Assembly (NCBI RefSeq): GCF_964204865.1 | Contig: NC_135257.1 | Span: 1,922,001 to 1,986,000, forward strand | Direction: 5' to 3' | DNA from: Styela clava | Taxonomy: Eukaryota; Chordata; Ascidiacea; Stolidobranchia; Styelidae | Length of the DNA stretch: 64,000 nucleotides | In this document: in pieces, positions 13,080-25,800 of the stretch | Position numbering within the stretch: position 1 is the first letter of the stretch | Layout: every line of letters begins with the position of its first letter | Program-made: the position numbers and the translations under genes | The notes under the pieces: model-generated | What the model saw: the letters and a program-made list of their open reading frames with translations, nothing else | Told to the model about the DNA's origin: nothing | Databases searched by the model: none

Positions 13080-16000
13080 ATGGGTCCCAAGACGGCCGTT
13101 AGATCCTACAAAGGTGAGATAAATAAAGTTATATGTATATAGATATGATATTCGACTACCTTCTTCTACGCTCCAACTCGACATTCCAAGGAGAGTGTAA
13201 ATATTAAAATGCCGAATAAAAATTTGTAATATAATATTTACTTTTGGATTAACTCTAAATCGTGAAATGATATACTGTACTGCTTCTTCAAACTCACGAT
13301 AGAAACTTAGTTTTTGAAATTTGATTATTTAAGTAAGCCTTCGAAAAGTGATTATATCCGCCCATAGATCAATTTACAATGCAATTTAAATTCGAAATAT
13401 ACATGTTTTAGCATCACATCTTTTAATATGTCAGCTCTTCATTTATTCAATTTGTTTCTTATTTCTGATAATAAAATTCACTCAGCTTGTTAGTTTTGTT
13501 TAAACCAAGGTTCGTCAAAATCTGGTGGAACAGCTAATAGGAAAATTGCTTTTGTGGTGTTTGCGTTAGATGGAATAATTCTTCTCGTAGCTGTTTATCT
13601 TTTTGCTACGATACCATCGTGTGGGGAAAGAGGTAGGTTCAACATAAATTTAATTAAACTTATAAGTCCTATTTGTTGCAACAGCGTTGAAAACTAAGCT
13701 TGTTCCTCTTTTATAAAACTACCAGCTTATTGTATAGCTTCAAATTCAACTATGAGAAATACACTATGGTAACTAAAAGTAACAAAAACCAAATCCGTTA
13801 TTTGCAATATGCATTTCCCATAAATGCATCTTAGCTATATATATCATCAGTCTAGTTCTGATTGACCGAAATAACGATAACGGAAGCAACACGTTGTTTT
13901 TTCAACATCTGAACTTACGATCATGGCATTGATTGCATTTAAAAGAACCCAATTTCTGCATTTGAGGAATTTTTCTAAACTGTAAACTACATTACAAACA
14001 TTAAAATAAAAACAGGAATCAAAAGACCTTCATTTATTTTTACAGGTAATCAGGATGACAATTTTGGATATGGCGATGCCGTTGCAGATTATAACTATTC
14101 CGAAGCTGGAAAAAGTGATTAACATATTTTATCTGATTGATCTTTCATTTATTTAAAGTTCAAACGCAATCGTTAGCATCTTATAATATTCTAATTCCCG
14201 CTGAAAAAGTTTTTATTTTCAGTTGATATTCAATTCAATGGAAACGATTCAATTATATTCAATCAATTCGAACCATCTTCGTATGACTCAAGCTATGCTT
14301 CAAATTATGACATGTCGTCTTATGGTTACTATGGCTCAGATATCGATTCATATTATGGCTATGGAAGTAGTAACGCATATGATTCTACATACGGATCAAA
14401 TTATGGAAACGGAGACATGTCCGGTTATGGCTCAACATATGGTACAGGACCTGTATCAGCTAATATCCTTAACTCTTCATATGCTTCCAGTTACGGACCA
14501 GGATATACCACTGGATCAATGTATGGAACTGATTCTACATATGGACAGACGTATGGTTCCGGATATGATCCTACTTATGCATACGGCTATGGTTATCCTT
14601 ATGAATCAAGCTATGCGGGATCCGCATCGCAGTATGGCTATTACCCAACTAATGGATATGACTATTCGAACTCGGGTGGTTATAGTACCGGTTCTCCGTA
14701 TGATTATAATAACGCATACGGCTATGACTCGTCTCATTCTGGTAGTTATGGCACAAGCTCTACATACGACTCGACTTACGGGTCCTGGTACGGAACCGAT
14801 TATGGGACTGGTTATGGTTCCACTTATGGTTCAATGTATGGATCCGGCTATGGCTCTTCATATTCTGGTAGTTATGGCGCAGGTTCTACATATGCTTCGA
14901 GTTATGGGTCCAGCTATGGAACCGGATACGATTCAACTTATGGCACAGGTTCTACATATGGTTCGAGTTATGTACCCAGCTATGGAACGGGATACGATTC
15001 AACTTATGGCACAGGTTCTACATATGGTTCGAGTTATGTGCCCAGCTATGGAACGGGATACGATTCAACTTATGGCACAGGTTCTACATATGGTTCGAGT
15101 TATGTGCCCAGCTATGGAACGGGATACGATTCAACTTATGGCACAGGTTCTACATATGGTTCGAGTTATGTGCCCAGCTATGGAACGGGATACGATTCAA
15201 CTTATGGCACAGGTTCTACATATGGTTCGAGTTATGTGCCCAGCTATGGAACGGGATACGATTCAACTTATGGCACAGGTTCTACTTATGATTCGAGTTA
15301 TGGATACGGATACGATCCAACTAATGGATACAATTATGGCACAGGCTCTACATATGATTCAAATTATGGAACTGGATATGATTCCACTTTTGGACATGAC
15401 ACTACATTCGATTCGAGTCATGGTTCAAGCCCTGTAGCGGGGCACGGATCCAGTTATGACTCTTCAGGAGCTTCAGGATATGGATCAATACCAGATATTG
15501 GTTCAAGCTACGAAGTCGCGCAGTCGCCCGGCGAAACAGGCGCGGCAAGCGCAATCAGTGGAATAAATGTCGGTACAGGTGAGCCTCTATCGCCTTTTTC
15601 TACCCTGTCGCTCTTACATGATTCGTAAAAATAAGTCAACTAAGTTTATGTAGTTGCAAACGAAGTACATTTCCAGTTCTCTATTTACCCAATAAACTGA
15701 CCTTGATTGAATGCTTCGTGCCCATTTATGCGGTATTGCGACTTCATATATTTGTAATGAGTTTGAGTATGTGGTGCAAGTATTCTTCATTGCATAAGCC
15801 CTACAATTTTCCTCATACTAAAAACGATAAATTTGACGACTTGGCGTACCTGCAGTTTTGTTAATCGCAAAATTCTCTGAATTTATTTTTCATTATTAGA
15901 GTCTCATGTTGGAGGAAGTGCAGATGGAGAATTTTCTCCTGATGGAGGGACAACTGAACAAGGCAGTTCGTCGGCTTGTGAGTTTTATTTGCCAAGAAAA

Positions 16001-19000
16001 AAGACTGCATACGTATAAATATATAGTGACGACAATGTAAATATTTGATTTTGTAGGAGTCGTCTATATACGTTTCCATTCAGTGCACCCTTATTCGTAT
16101 ATTGGACACTATGTTATACCCGGATAAAATAATCAAGCAAACAAATCTGGGCATTTTTGTAATACTCATTAAATTCGTAAACTCATTTGTAATACTCCTC
16201 ATTAAATTAAAATATATTTACTTTTTCTTAGTAGTTAAAATGTAATTGCAACCGCATCACTTGCAATGAGATCAGACGTTTTACTTATTCATAAAAATGC
16301 CGCTTTTCAATTTAAAGTAACGACTTTCAAATGTATTATTACTAGTTTTGTAAACGAAATGCAATTTACATTTCAAGCCGGAGATCTTGTACAACTAATG
16401 CCCGAAGACAAATTTAGCAACACAAATTTCAAATGCGGAGTTCCAAAAATTAAACCAAATCTCGGAAAAGGAAGAGTTGTAGGCAAGTAAAATTTGTGGT
16501 AAATTGTAAAAGTTGTAAAATATGATTTAGAGTCAAAAAGATGCAGTGCACATGAGCAACCAAATAGTTCATCCTCCACGTGAATTTTTGAAAATTATAT
16601 TTTTTTAATCCCACTTTGCGATTCTTACGTTCAGAATATTCATGATCGGAAAGTGGTAGTGAATCATCTACCTCTCATAAATTAACAAAATTTTGTGATC
16701 TTAAGAATTTTCTGAATAATTGGCGTATTTGACAATAATAAAGCTATAGCAATCTCGGAATCTTTTTATTGAATTTTGATCCAAAAGTACTGTGTATTTG
16801 CCATAAATGATAAGCCCCACGCACGACCTCTACCACGTCTGATTAGCGGAAAAATACATGGCCTTTTCAATTCAGGAGGCTCGGAAGCTGTCAAGCACAG
16901 CTGGCCGTGGATAGCACATGTAATGAACAAGTTTCCTCGGGTTTACGGCTATTTGAAGGTAACTCTGGGTTTCTAATTTTACTTCAAACACGTAGACTGG
17001 AGGGAAAACTGTCAATAAAACAGAATAATAAAACTTTCAATATTTACCTTACCATGTTTTCCCTGTTTCAGTCCGAATATTGTTTTCATATGTACTAGAG
17101 AATAATAGTATATGACGGAATTTAAAGATTTTTCATTTCTATATGCAAACGTTAACGATCATGCGACTCTATGACCATAAATCATCGTTATGTGTACGAA
17201 AGTACACATATATTGCAATATGAGTAGACGAATAAAGTGTTTACGGAAACCACGAAAGTTACTTCAGCCTACTACAAAAATTCTCATATATATTGGGTAA
17301 TAAATTTAGAGACACTTAATTGTTTTATTTCTACAAAACATGTCACCATTAATATGATTTGATCTTGAACCTAAAAATTGTAGCACTGTGGATCAACAAT
17401 CGTATCCCCTCGACACGTGATTTCAGCTTATCATTGCTTCACTGAAGAGAGAAATTGGAAAGATGAAATGTTTGTATTCGTAGGAAAACATGATGAATCA
17501 ATTCCAGGAACGAAGTATGCAGTAAGTTCACTGTTCAATATTACTACTTATTAATACTGTTTATTAATACTGGTCAGCTAACAACAGGTATTCACTGACT
17601 GACCCAGTGTAAAGTGACAAACATATTGTGTCTCGTTTGGTGAATGTGAACAAAATAAAAATTCCCTCGTCAAGACACTCATTTTATATTTGAGCGTGTT
17701 CTTAGACAAAGTAACTGGACAAAACTAGTACATTGAGGAACTTGTCACGAGTGTATAGTTCTCATTGTTCTTCATTTCAATTATATAACTGCTATTACAG
17801 ATAGCAAATGTTCGAATTCATCCTAAAGGAGAAGTAGACCCTGATCTTTATTACGATCTCGTCATTGTTACTACTAAAGAAGAAGTGAAATTCAGTGACA
17901 TAGTTCAGCCGGCATGTCTTCCAAAACCACGTGTAGTTAAATCCAGTGGTAAGTGTTAATTAAATGTATTTTATGGTTGTAACGCAGTATCTCGCATTGC
18001 AGATATATCTATCGTCTTTGATGTACGGTTCCAATTCCCCTAATTTGGCACGTTAATGGGCAGCTTCGCATATTGTTAAGGACAGAATCGGTATGATGAT
18101 TCCAGCATAGACTAGAGTAAAAAGAAAATATATCCAATCCAATACACGCTATTATGGTATAGATCAGGGCTACTCAACTATTTTTATCGAAGGTCCGCAA
18201 ACAAAACTTCAAAATTATTTGGGTCCGGTCTTTCCAGAACTGATATTTCGGCATCCTTAAACGAGCACTTCCTAGACCGACTAAAGATTAGTAGCAAATC
18301 AAAATTGTTTATTATGGTGTTATATTTCTTTTCGTATATATATCAAAACTATGAAAGTCATTTTATGATAGGAAATTGAAAAAGTGGGGCTATTGATCCA
18401 AAATAAATAATTAGGTGCGGTCCAAATCCAATACTCGAAAGGTCCGGATTCGGACCGCGGTCCGCCACTTGAGTAGCCCTGGTATAGATAGTATTTATAA
18501 ATACTCTCAATCAAATGATATAATTGCTAAAATTAGAAATTTTCAAACTTATTTGCTGTTTTTATGCTATATATCTAATGCTGGTAATTAACAGACTTCA
18601 TTTTTTTTTTATAACATTACAATACATTACATAACACTTTTTCCTAACATTTTATATTTGCATTTTGAGGAACCTGGTGCTGGGCGTACGGTTGGGGATT
18701 TGTTGAGGGGACTGGAGCTGAAGATCAATTAAAACAAGTAAAACTTCAAATTGGAAGTGAAGAAGAATGCAGAACGGCTTGGGGGTATCCTCCCCAAGTT
18801 AACTTGTTGGACAAAGAAGCTGTGGTTTGCGCAGGAAATGAGAAAGGACAAGATACTTGTCAAGGTGACAGGTATGTGTATTATTAATCTCCGAATATAA
18901 CTCTAGCGATATGCAATGAATTCAAGTAAAATTAAAAATGATACGGCAAAAACAAAATATTCATGATTATTGCTGTAGCAAGTTTTACAGTAAATAGTAT

Positions 19001-19820
19001 TTGAGTAAATTTAATTTCCATTTAATTGATCGGTATACTGTCACTAACATGAAGTAAGCGATATTTTCGTCATTTCGTTTTTTTTCGATTTCGGTATTGG
19101 TCGAGGTAGTGAATTAAAATCGTCAGTAATTAGCTACAATGATTTTGAGAGCTATATTGAACTTATTACTTATCGATTTTAATCAGTAAGTATGTTAATA
19201 GATATTTTTCTGTCTGTCTGATGCACACGATATCTCACGAAAGCGAGATTGAATCTGCTCCAGATTTTGCAAGTGCATTCATCATATCTCGGACCAGAAG
19301 CCTATTGATTTTGGGCAAATTATGTCTCGTATAATTAGCGAGTTATTAAAAAATTAGTGATGGGACACAAGGTTTTGGGGATCCCCTAACTTTCGATCGA
19401 TAAGTCTCCCGTCTCTGACCGATATTCTCGTTTATTTACCTTATTTTATAATTACCAGGTTAAGTATTTTGAGCGAGCCATGTGGATGGAGCAAGTCTAT
19501 ATATAGAAGTATGAATAACTTGATTAGATGAATAGTATAAATCACCTTTGACTATTTTTCTAATATTGCACAACCCCTACATTTTAGGCAAAAAAACGTA
19601 GCTCAATTATTTGGAATATATTCTTATTTTCAGTGGAGGTCCTTTAACCTGCGATGAAGATGGTAAAGCCTTTTTATATGGGGTAGTTAGTTATGGACAA
19701 ACCTGTGGTTCTGGCATATATGGAGTTTATGCTGCCGTGTCTTTTTCTATGGAATGGATTTGTTGTTATATGCCGGATATTCCCAGTTGTGAGGGTGTTA
19801 ATTGCAATCCTAATGGATAA
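13080..19820 (+). CDS. type II transmembrane trypsin-like serine protease with Tyr-Gly-Ser-rich stem (copy 3)
   Basis: Coding exons: 13080-13113, 13510-13632, 14046-14114, 14223-15578, 15900-15977, 16378-16482, 16876-16958, 17384-17521, 17801-17948, 18670-18871, 19634-19820. They total 2523 nt, or 840 aa. The phases match copy 1 at every junction. MGPK starts a short cytosolic tail, followed by a membrane helix at about 24-45 that contains an Asp, and a Tyr/Gly/Ser stem at about 76-527. A propeptide with one Cys (FKCGV) leads to the activation site R586-VVGG. The triad is His633 (SAYHC), Asp681 (YYDLV) and Ser779 (GDSGGP). The S1 residue is Asp773, so trypsin-like cleavage after Arg/Lys is expected, and position 226 is Gly. 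The C-terminal tail has CCYM, then two further Cys, as in copies 1 and 2. Intron 6 has a GC donor. Intron 9 contains a hAT-like element. This looks like the best-preserved member of the array. Confidence 0.87.
14948..15277 (+). repeat. 66-nt near-identical tandem repeats in the copy 3 stem
   Basis: Five in-frame 66-nt units start at 14948, 15014, 15080, 15146 and 15212, each beginning GGTTCTACATATGGTTCGAG. They encode 22-residue units containing [18 protein letters not shown]. The units are almost identical (the first has GTACCC where the others have GTGCCC), which implies recent expansion or homogenisation. Degenerate relatives flank the array on both sides. Confidence 0.9.
16483..16488 (+). 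other. GC-type 5' splice site (GC-AG intron)
   Basis: The propeptide exon of copy 3 ends at 16482 in GTTGTAG followed by GCAAGT. The paralogous copy 1 exon ends GTAG|GTATGC at the same codon and has the same 105-nt length. No GT within a few bases would preserve the phase, so the donor is GC, in the usual strong GCAAGT context of such introns. Confidence 0.75.
18165..18481. mobile_element. 317-bp non-autonomous hAT element in intron 9 of protease copy 3
   Basis: The ends CAGGGCTACTCAACT and ACTTGAGTAGCCCTG are inverted repeats matching at 14 of 15 positions. They are flanked by a perfect 8-bp target duplication GTATAGAT at 18157-18164 and 18482-18489. Eight-base duplications with CAGGG ends are typical of the hAT superfamily. 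There is no transposase frame. A fragment of the same family's 3' end occurs at 56326-56391. Confidence 0.9.
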
Positions 19821-22800
19821 AATCGGCGATTGTGTAAAATATATGCAATATATACAATTAATATGAGACCGTTAAGCGTGTCTTGACTTTAAACCGAATC
19901 ATGTGTCATGTATTAAGTTTTATTATCAAAAGTAAGTGTGTGGGTAAATGCACAGAATCGTACGTAAAAATATTTAAAGTTTTGGCGACTTAATAACTTA
20001 ATATTTCCAGTGGTATTAGCCAGGTACTCAGCTCTAAAGCTTGTGACAAATTTATCAACGTGATGTTATGGAAACTACACGAAGTTTAGAACAAATATTC
20101 TTGATTTTTTGGTTAAGGACCAAGCATTGTATCCTCAGAGTGGCTCATTTGTTTCATACCACATGAACGCAATTAGTTTATTTAAAAAAAACTTCTTTTT
20201 TAACATCGCGGACATTTGAACTTCTTAACATTTCCATATACGGCGTAACAATCAGGAATGAAAATCATCGAAACATTTCTGATAGTTTTGCCAATGGCAC
20301 GAATAACACAAGTATTTTAGTATCGATCAACGTTTATTTTGTATATATACTTCTGTCTAGAAAAGTCATTACGATTTTGTTGAAGTTTTCTCAAGTTCCG
20401 ACTTACCGTCGACCTAAATTTGTATAGCGCCCTCTTCGCGGATGTGGGAAAAATAAAATACAAATTTTGTACTCTAACCCCCCTGATTATTGACAACATC
20501 ATTTATCAGAAATTCACAATTTTTATCATACTTCGTCTCTTCTACATCGTAAAGTTATATAATATATTTCGTCTACCTGTTTTATACATGCTTTCTGATG
20601 ACATAAAATGTAAATCTTCGGAGAATGTAATTCTAACTATTTACATTAGAGTTATATTAGATGCCGTACTCAATTGATTTTACACGGAAGATTGCGAAAT
20701 CCTGTATTCCAAAGCATTGCAGTTTTTGTTTATTGAAGTCACGTACAATTTTGCTAACACGACGCGCATTGTCATTTAGTTATATAAAGGAAACGCCTCC
20801 TTATAACTAAATAAAAGCAGTATACAACACCCACAAATTTTGAAGACAGTTTCATAAGTTCTATTATGACCAAGCATACTTTATCACACGCCTGCAAAGA
20901 CTTGTTAACGTAAGTTTCACATTTCGAAGTCTTTAGCGTTTGGGTAAAATAGCTGTTAAATGTTATTAAATTTAACGGTATTATAGTTTTGTGAGCCGTG
21001 AAAATTACCAGACAATATAAAAATACTAATGTGATTTTTACGCGTCCGGGTATGAGCTTAGATCGAGTTTACAAAAATTTCCAAACGCGAAGAGCTGAAA
21101 AAACAATCGTTTTAACAATCGTCTGTTCTCGGCAGTTTGAAACTACTATTTCTGGATGAAAATTTGAACATACCGTAAAAAATAAGATAGTTTCGAATAT
21201 GTAAGGCAAGAAAGAAAACTGAGATCAATCTCAATTTTGAAGATGTGAGGACGATTTCCTAAATATTAATTGTTATTAAATATTAATATTTGCCAACGGA
21301 TAGTTGAGTTCGAATACAATATCAAACATGGCACAACAAACATATAGAGTACAATTTTGCTATCCACTGAAATAAAATTGATTATTTGTATGTGGTATAT
21401 CTGAATTAGCGGACGTAAATTCATTCAACATACTTGTCCAAGCAAATATAATAAATATATCGTGTAATATATTATCACTGGTATGGGAAATATGAAATTT
21501 TTGATTAATTATATGAAGGTATTATGGGTATGATTCCCTGTAGATATTTAAAATACTGATATTTCTACTGATATGTTTAAACTGTGATCCGAGTGAATGT
21601 TGCGAATACTCATGGGAGGATTTAATGGACGACTGTAAATGGGAAACGAAAACAGAAATATATGCGCGTGCGAAGTTCTCCTATAGGCAGAGGTCATATC
21701 TTTTCAAGCCCTCGATTAATTGATGACCTAGATTTTTGTATATATGGTTTTATAAACCAGCCACAATCGAAAAGCGCGTGCAAATATGTAATATTATATG
21801 CTGCTGCTGATTGTCACTGATTTGTATTTACAAATATATTTAACACATTATTCAATATGAGAGAAAGGTACAATGTTTGCAACTTTTGTAGACCCGGTTA
21901 ACCTCGCCTCTTTATTGATTTGAGTGAACCAGATAAATTGCAAGCAACTAAATATTTAATAAACAATACGCGAGGATGAGAATTCGGTCACGTATGGAAG
22001 TTAAACATATGTTCAGAGAATATTTGTACTATAAATAAACCCTTATTGTATATAATATTCCGAGGTGAGGGAATTTCCAACGTTTGCGATGTAAACAAAT
22101 AACAACTAATCATTTTGTGGTTCCGAATCTGAATCACGCTCAAATTCTTTGAATCTCAACTTCAATTCTCGAATTGCTTTCTATATTGCATGAGTCATAA
22201 AATAAATGAGGCTGCTCTATAGAAGCTGGCTCGGAGCGAATATCTGAAACATTCAAACTCGAAACTAAAGATGGGAAGTTGCAGCGTATTATGAGTTATT
22301 GGCACAAGTTACAAAATTTAGGATCAATACAAAAATCAAAGCACAAATATATGGAAACAGACATGACGGGTTAGTATTTTTACGCGGTTTAACTATGATT
22401 GCTTAGTTGAGTAGTCTAGTTTAAGAGAGCAATACTTTTGTCCTGACTACATAATCAACTGCAATTTAGCTAGCAAGCCATGAGCCAATACGTGTCAAAA
22501 AACAAACATTTCATTGTCGCAGAAAAGCCCGATTGTTTACAATAATGAAGAAATTTGGCGTGTGAGGCTATGACCTCTAGTTTTGTTCTATATTATTTAG
22601 ACATAAATTCTAATTTTTACAATTAATAGGTAACTTATTTTATAAGTACATCCATAACGGTATTGACACAAGACAGCTGGCACTTGCAAATCGAAATTGA
22701 CTTGTATAGTTTCGTGTGATGATTATAAAAATTTGTACAATAGATGTCACAGTTCATTTAATTAAGCGATAACATTCACATTCTTAGAACTTTCTGGATG

Positions 22801-25800
22801 ACTTACTTGAGTTTGATGTTCATTACACATTTTCCAACAAATCGCAAAAACTTCATTCTGTGCAAGTGCATTCATAAAAATAAAATCGAAAACTCAATTG
22901 AAATGCTTCAATAAAACCCTTTACCTCAGCACACCCTAAAGGACTAAAGAACACCTAAAGGGTTTTTGTGGCGTCCTTATCAATCCTACGGAATTAATAA
23001 ATTGTGTCATTGAATAACATTTGCCAGGTTTTGTAAGAGTTTTTTCATTACTTTTAGTTTTTGAAGGAGTGTAAATTGAAATGGTGACTTGATGAAATGG
23101 TAATCCTGTATTTGTGTCTTCGTATATATATATGTTATTGACTATGTTAAATCAGTGTGGCGTTATGTCAGAATCTAGGAAACGCCAGAGAGGTTTGTTG
23201 TTACGCGCTTCTCAGGTGTACACGAAAACGAGACCGTAGTATCATATTTTGGATTAAAGGTGGATTACGTTAAAGCAGTTGTTTTATTTTTGATGTAGTA
23301 TGGTATTGTTGCAGGATCAGTCACTAAGTAATAGTAAAAAGAAGCATAACATTCATATCGCATGTCGCACGAGAAAGTTGCATTGCTGAAAAATGATACA
23401 GGAAATTCAAAATATTATTCATCAAAAAAGTGGAATCTATAAATATATGAAAATACAAATAAAGTTTTGGAATTTGTATTGACGGGAGGACAGAGGGGAA
23501 AAAGTGCTGTTAAAAGTAAAGTTCAAATAAAACCGTGTCATTCAAAATGTGAATCAACTAACAATAGATTGTTGCGGGAGAAAAAAGGGACGGTAGCGCA
23601 ACCCACAACCCCACATAAAAAGAAATTTCCGGACAAGGTTCATATTAACCTATATGAAGTATTCTTTGTCCTTATCCATCAGTCTGCATGAACCCTAGCG
23701 TTGATGAACTTTTCGTACAAAACACTGAAATTAATTAAATATATAGGTCGGAAGATAAATAGTTATATATGTGTCATATTACCGCCTCGAGAAAAAAGTA
23801 ATTAAGCTCTTTATTTTTTATGGAAAACCAAGTTTTGAATAAAAGACTTCTCGAGTGTAGTAATATGCGTGGTCATTGGATGAGTTTGGAAGCTTTATAA
23901 ATTTTCCACATTGAAATTCGGCACAGCACTATCAGGATGGAGAGCAGAGCTGGACGGATTGAATTCTACGCGAACTCATTAGTTTCAGCTTTACTTTTTT
24001 CTTAAAATCTGTTTTGCAACGTTGATGAAAATGCAAATTTTCGAGTAACGTATTTGTAATTTGCTTATGTGTCATCTGAAGTCACGCCACTTATGAAACT
24101 TCAGAATATACAAATAGACGATATAGACAAAGGGCGCCCAAACAGAAAGATCTGTGACTAATATTTGGTTTGCTTTAAAACAACAATACGATTTAAATGT
24201 TCCTCTTTGGACATGGAATATGGCAATTTTATATTCGAATCATAACTAGTCCATGACAGTACGTTCATTTACTTACATTGCCGTTGATAAACTATATCAA
24301 GTTAATTTTCCACGCTGAGGTGTGTGGATTGCTAAGACAAAATAAACTACTTGGTATGTTTTTACATCTTTTGTTAGAGCATCCTATTGTATTTCGCAAG
24401 AATTAAGCCCCTTATTTTTATGTTGGAAAAAGTTTGCCTACTGATGGGCTTTTTTCCACTGCTTTGCGAAATTTGCACCTTGATAAATGCTAAATCGCTC
24501 CCTCTCCTCCGTCAACTTGAAGTTTAAAAAACTGAAGTTGGTATATCAAACTAGAAAACAATTGAATTATAACACATTTACTGCTAAGTATTAGTAAAAA
24601 TCCTGATGTTTTAAACCTCCGGTACAATTCGTTTGAATACGAATCGGACAGTAAGTAATGTGCAACCGCAAAATTTGTTTAGCGTGAACATTTATAGGAT
24701 TCGGGTTCAATATAAAATTTGCTAGGTATTATCTCTTTTAGTGGAAATATGCATTCAATTATATCACCAGCGTAAGCCATGCCCATAGATGGGACGCCTC
24801 GTGGCCACTCCAAGCTTGTTATTCAGGTTCAAGCAAGGTTACAAGAACTCAAGAAGAAGAGCGTAAAACATTCCCAAAACATCTATTCCAGATGATTTTG
24901 AACCACTTTATTCAGAAGCACTTTTTCAGTGAATAATACCAGTTATTGAGAAATTGGAAGAGATAAATTACCAAAATAGAAAACGTTGGTACATTTACGG
25001 TGGTAATATAAGTACTGTGTAAGAGAGACAATTGTGAAAGTTAGCTAACAAAAACATCAGATTTTAGAATATTTCGAAAACGGGAACAAATTGCGTCATG
25101 AGATGTGTTCTAGGCGAGATTCAAAAAATAATGTTTTTGTTCTGCTTTATTCTGGTGCTTACAACTCTTTCCCAGAAAAACTAGATCAGCATAAAGTGTA
25201 GACAATAGATTCATTAGATACGTCACGTTCTTGATGTTCTCGTAGGGGTACTTTATGTGATTATCTGTCTATAACATCAAACTTCACCAACTATAAAGGG
25301 TACCTTATTTGATGACTACGCTATTTGATTGCATTGCAACATGTTCTTTGTTCGCCAACATCTTTAATACTCCAGTCATTTAAAACAGTGTTTATCATTT
25401 TGGAAAGTGTGTCATATGGTGTTTCAAAATTGATTGCATTAAATTGCGCACTTGTTCGTCGATTATAAAATCAAAGCTGAACCTTACCCTGATGTACAAT
25501 TCAGAGTGGTGCCGCTTCCATATAAGTATTTTTGTGATAAAAAAATGTTTTTGTTCCTAACTAGGTGAGCAAGAACATTCGAATAACATAAGCTTGAATC
25601 ATGCAAAAATGAAGGTAGTTTCTATGGTTGGATCAGATGAAATAGGGTTGAGATGGCGACACGAAGTCATTGGTTATACAGTTGTGCTTACTGTAGTTAT
25701 TAGCTGTACCAGGGACTATCACTGATTGATATTATGCGGGGAAGGGGAATCGACAAGCACAATATATGGATAAATATATATATATATATACACCAATAAA

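Noticed and set aside
14223..15437. A 404-codon Met/Gln-rich open frame overlapping the copy 3 stem in another frame
   Set aside because: It has the same 66-nt period as the Tyr-Gly-Ser frame, which is the frame that joins to conserved flanking exons with correct phase. The open alternative frame follows from the repeat.
23467..23691. 74-codon Lys-rich plus-strand frame
   Set aside because: No recognisable family, no neighbouring exons with compatible phase, and the composition follows local A-richness.
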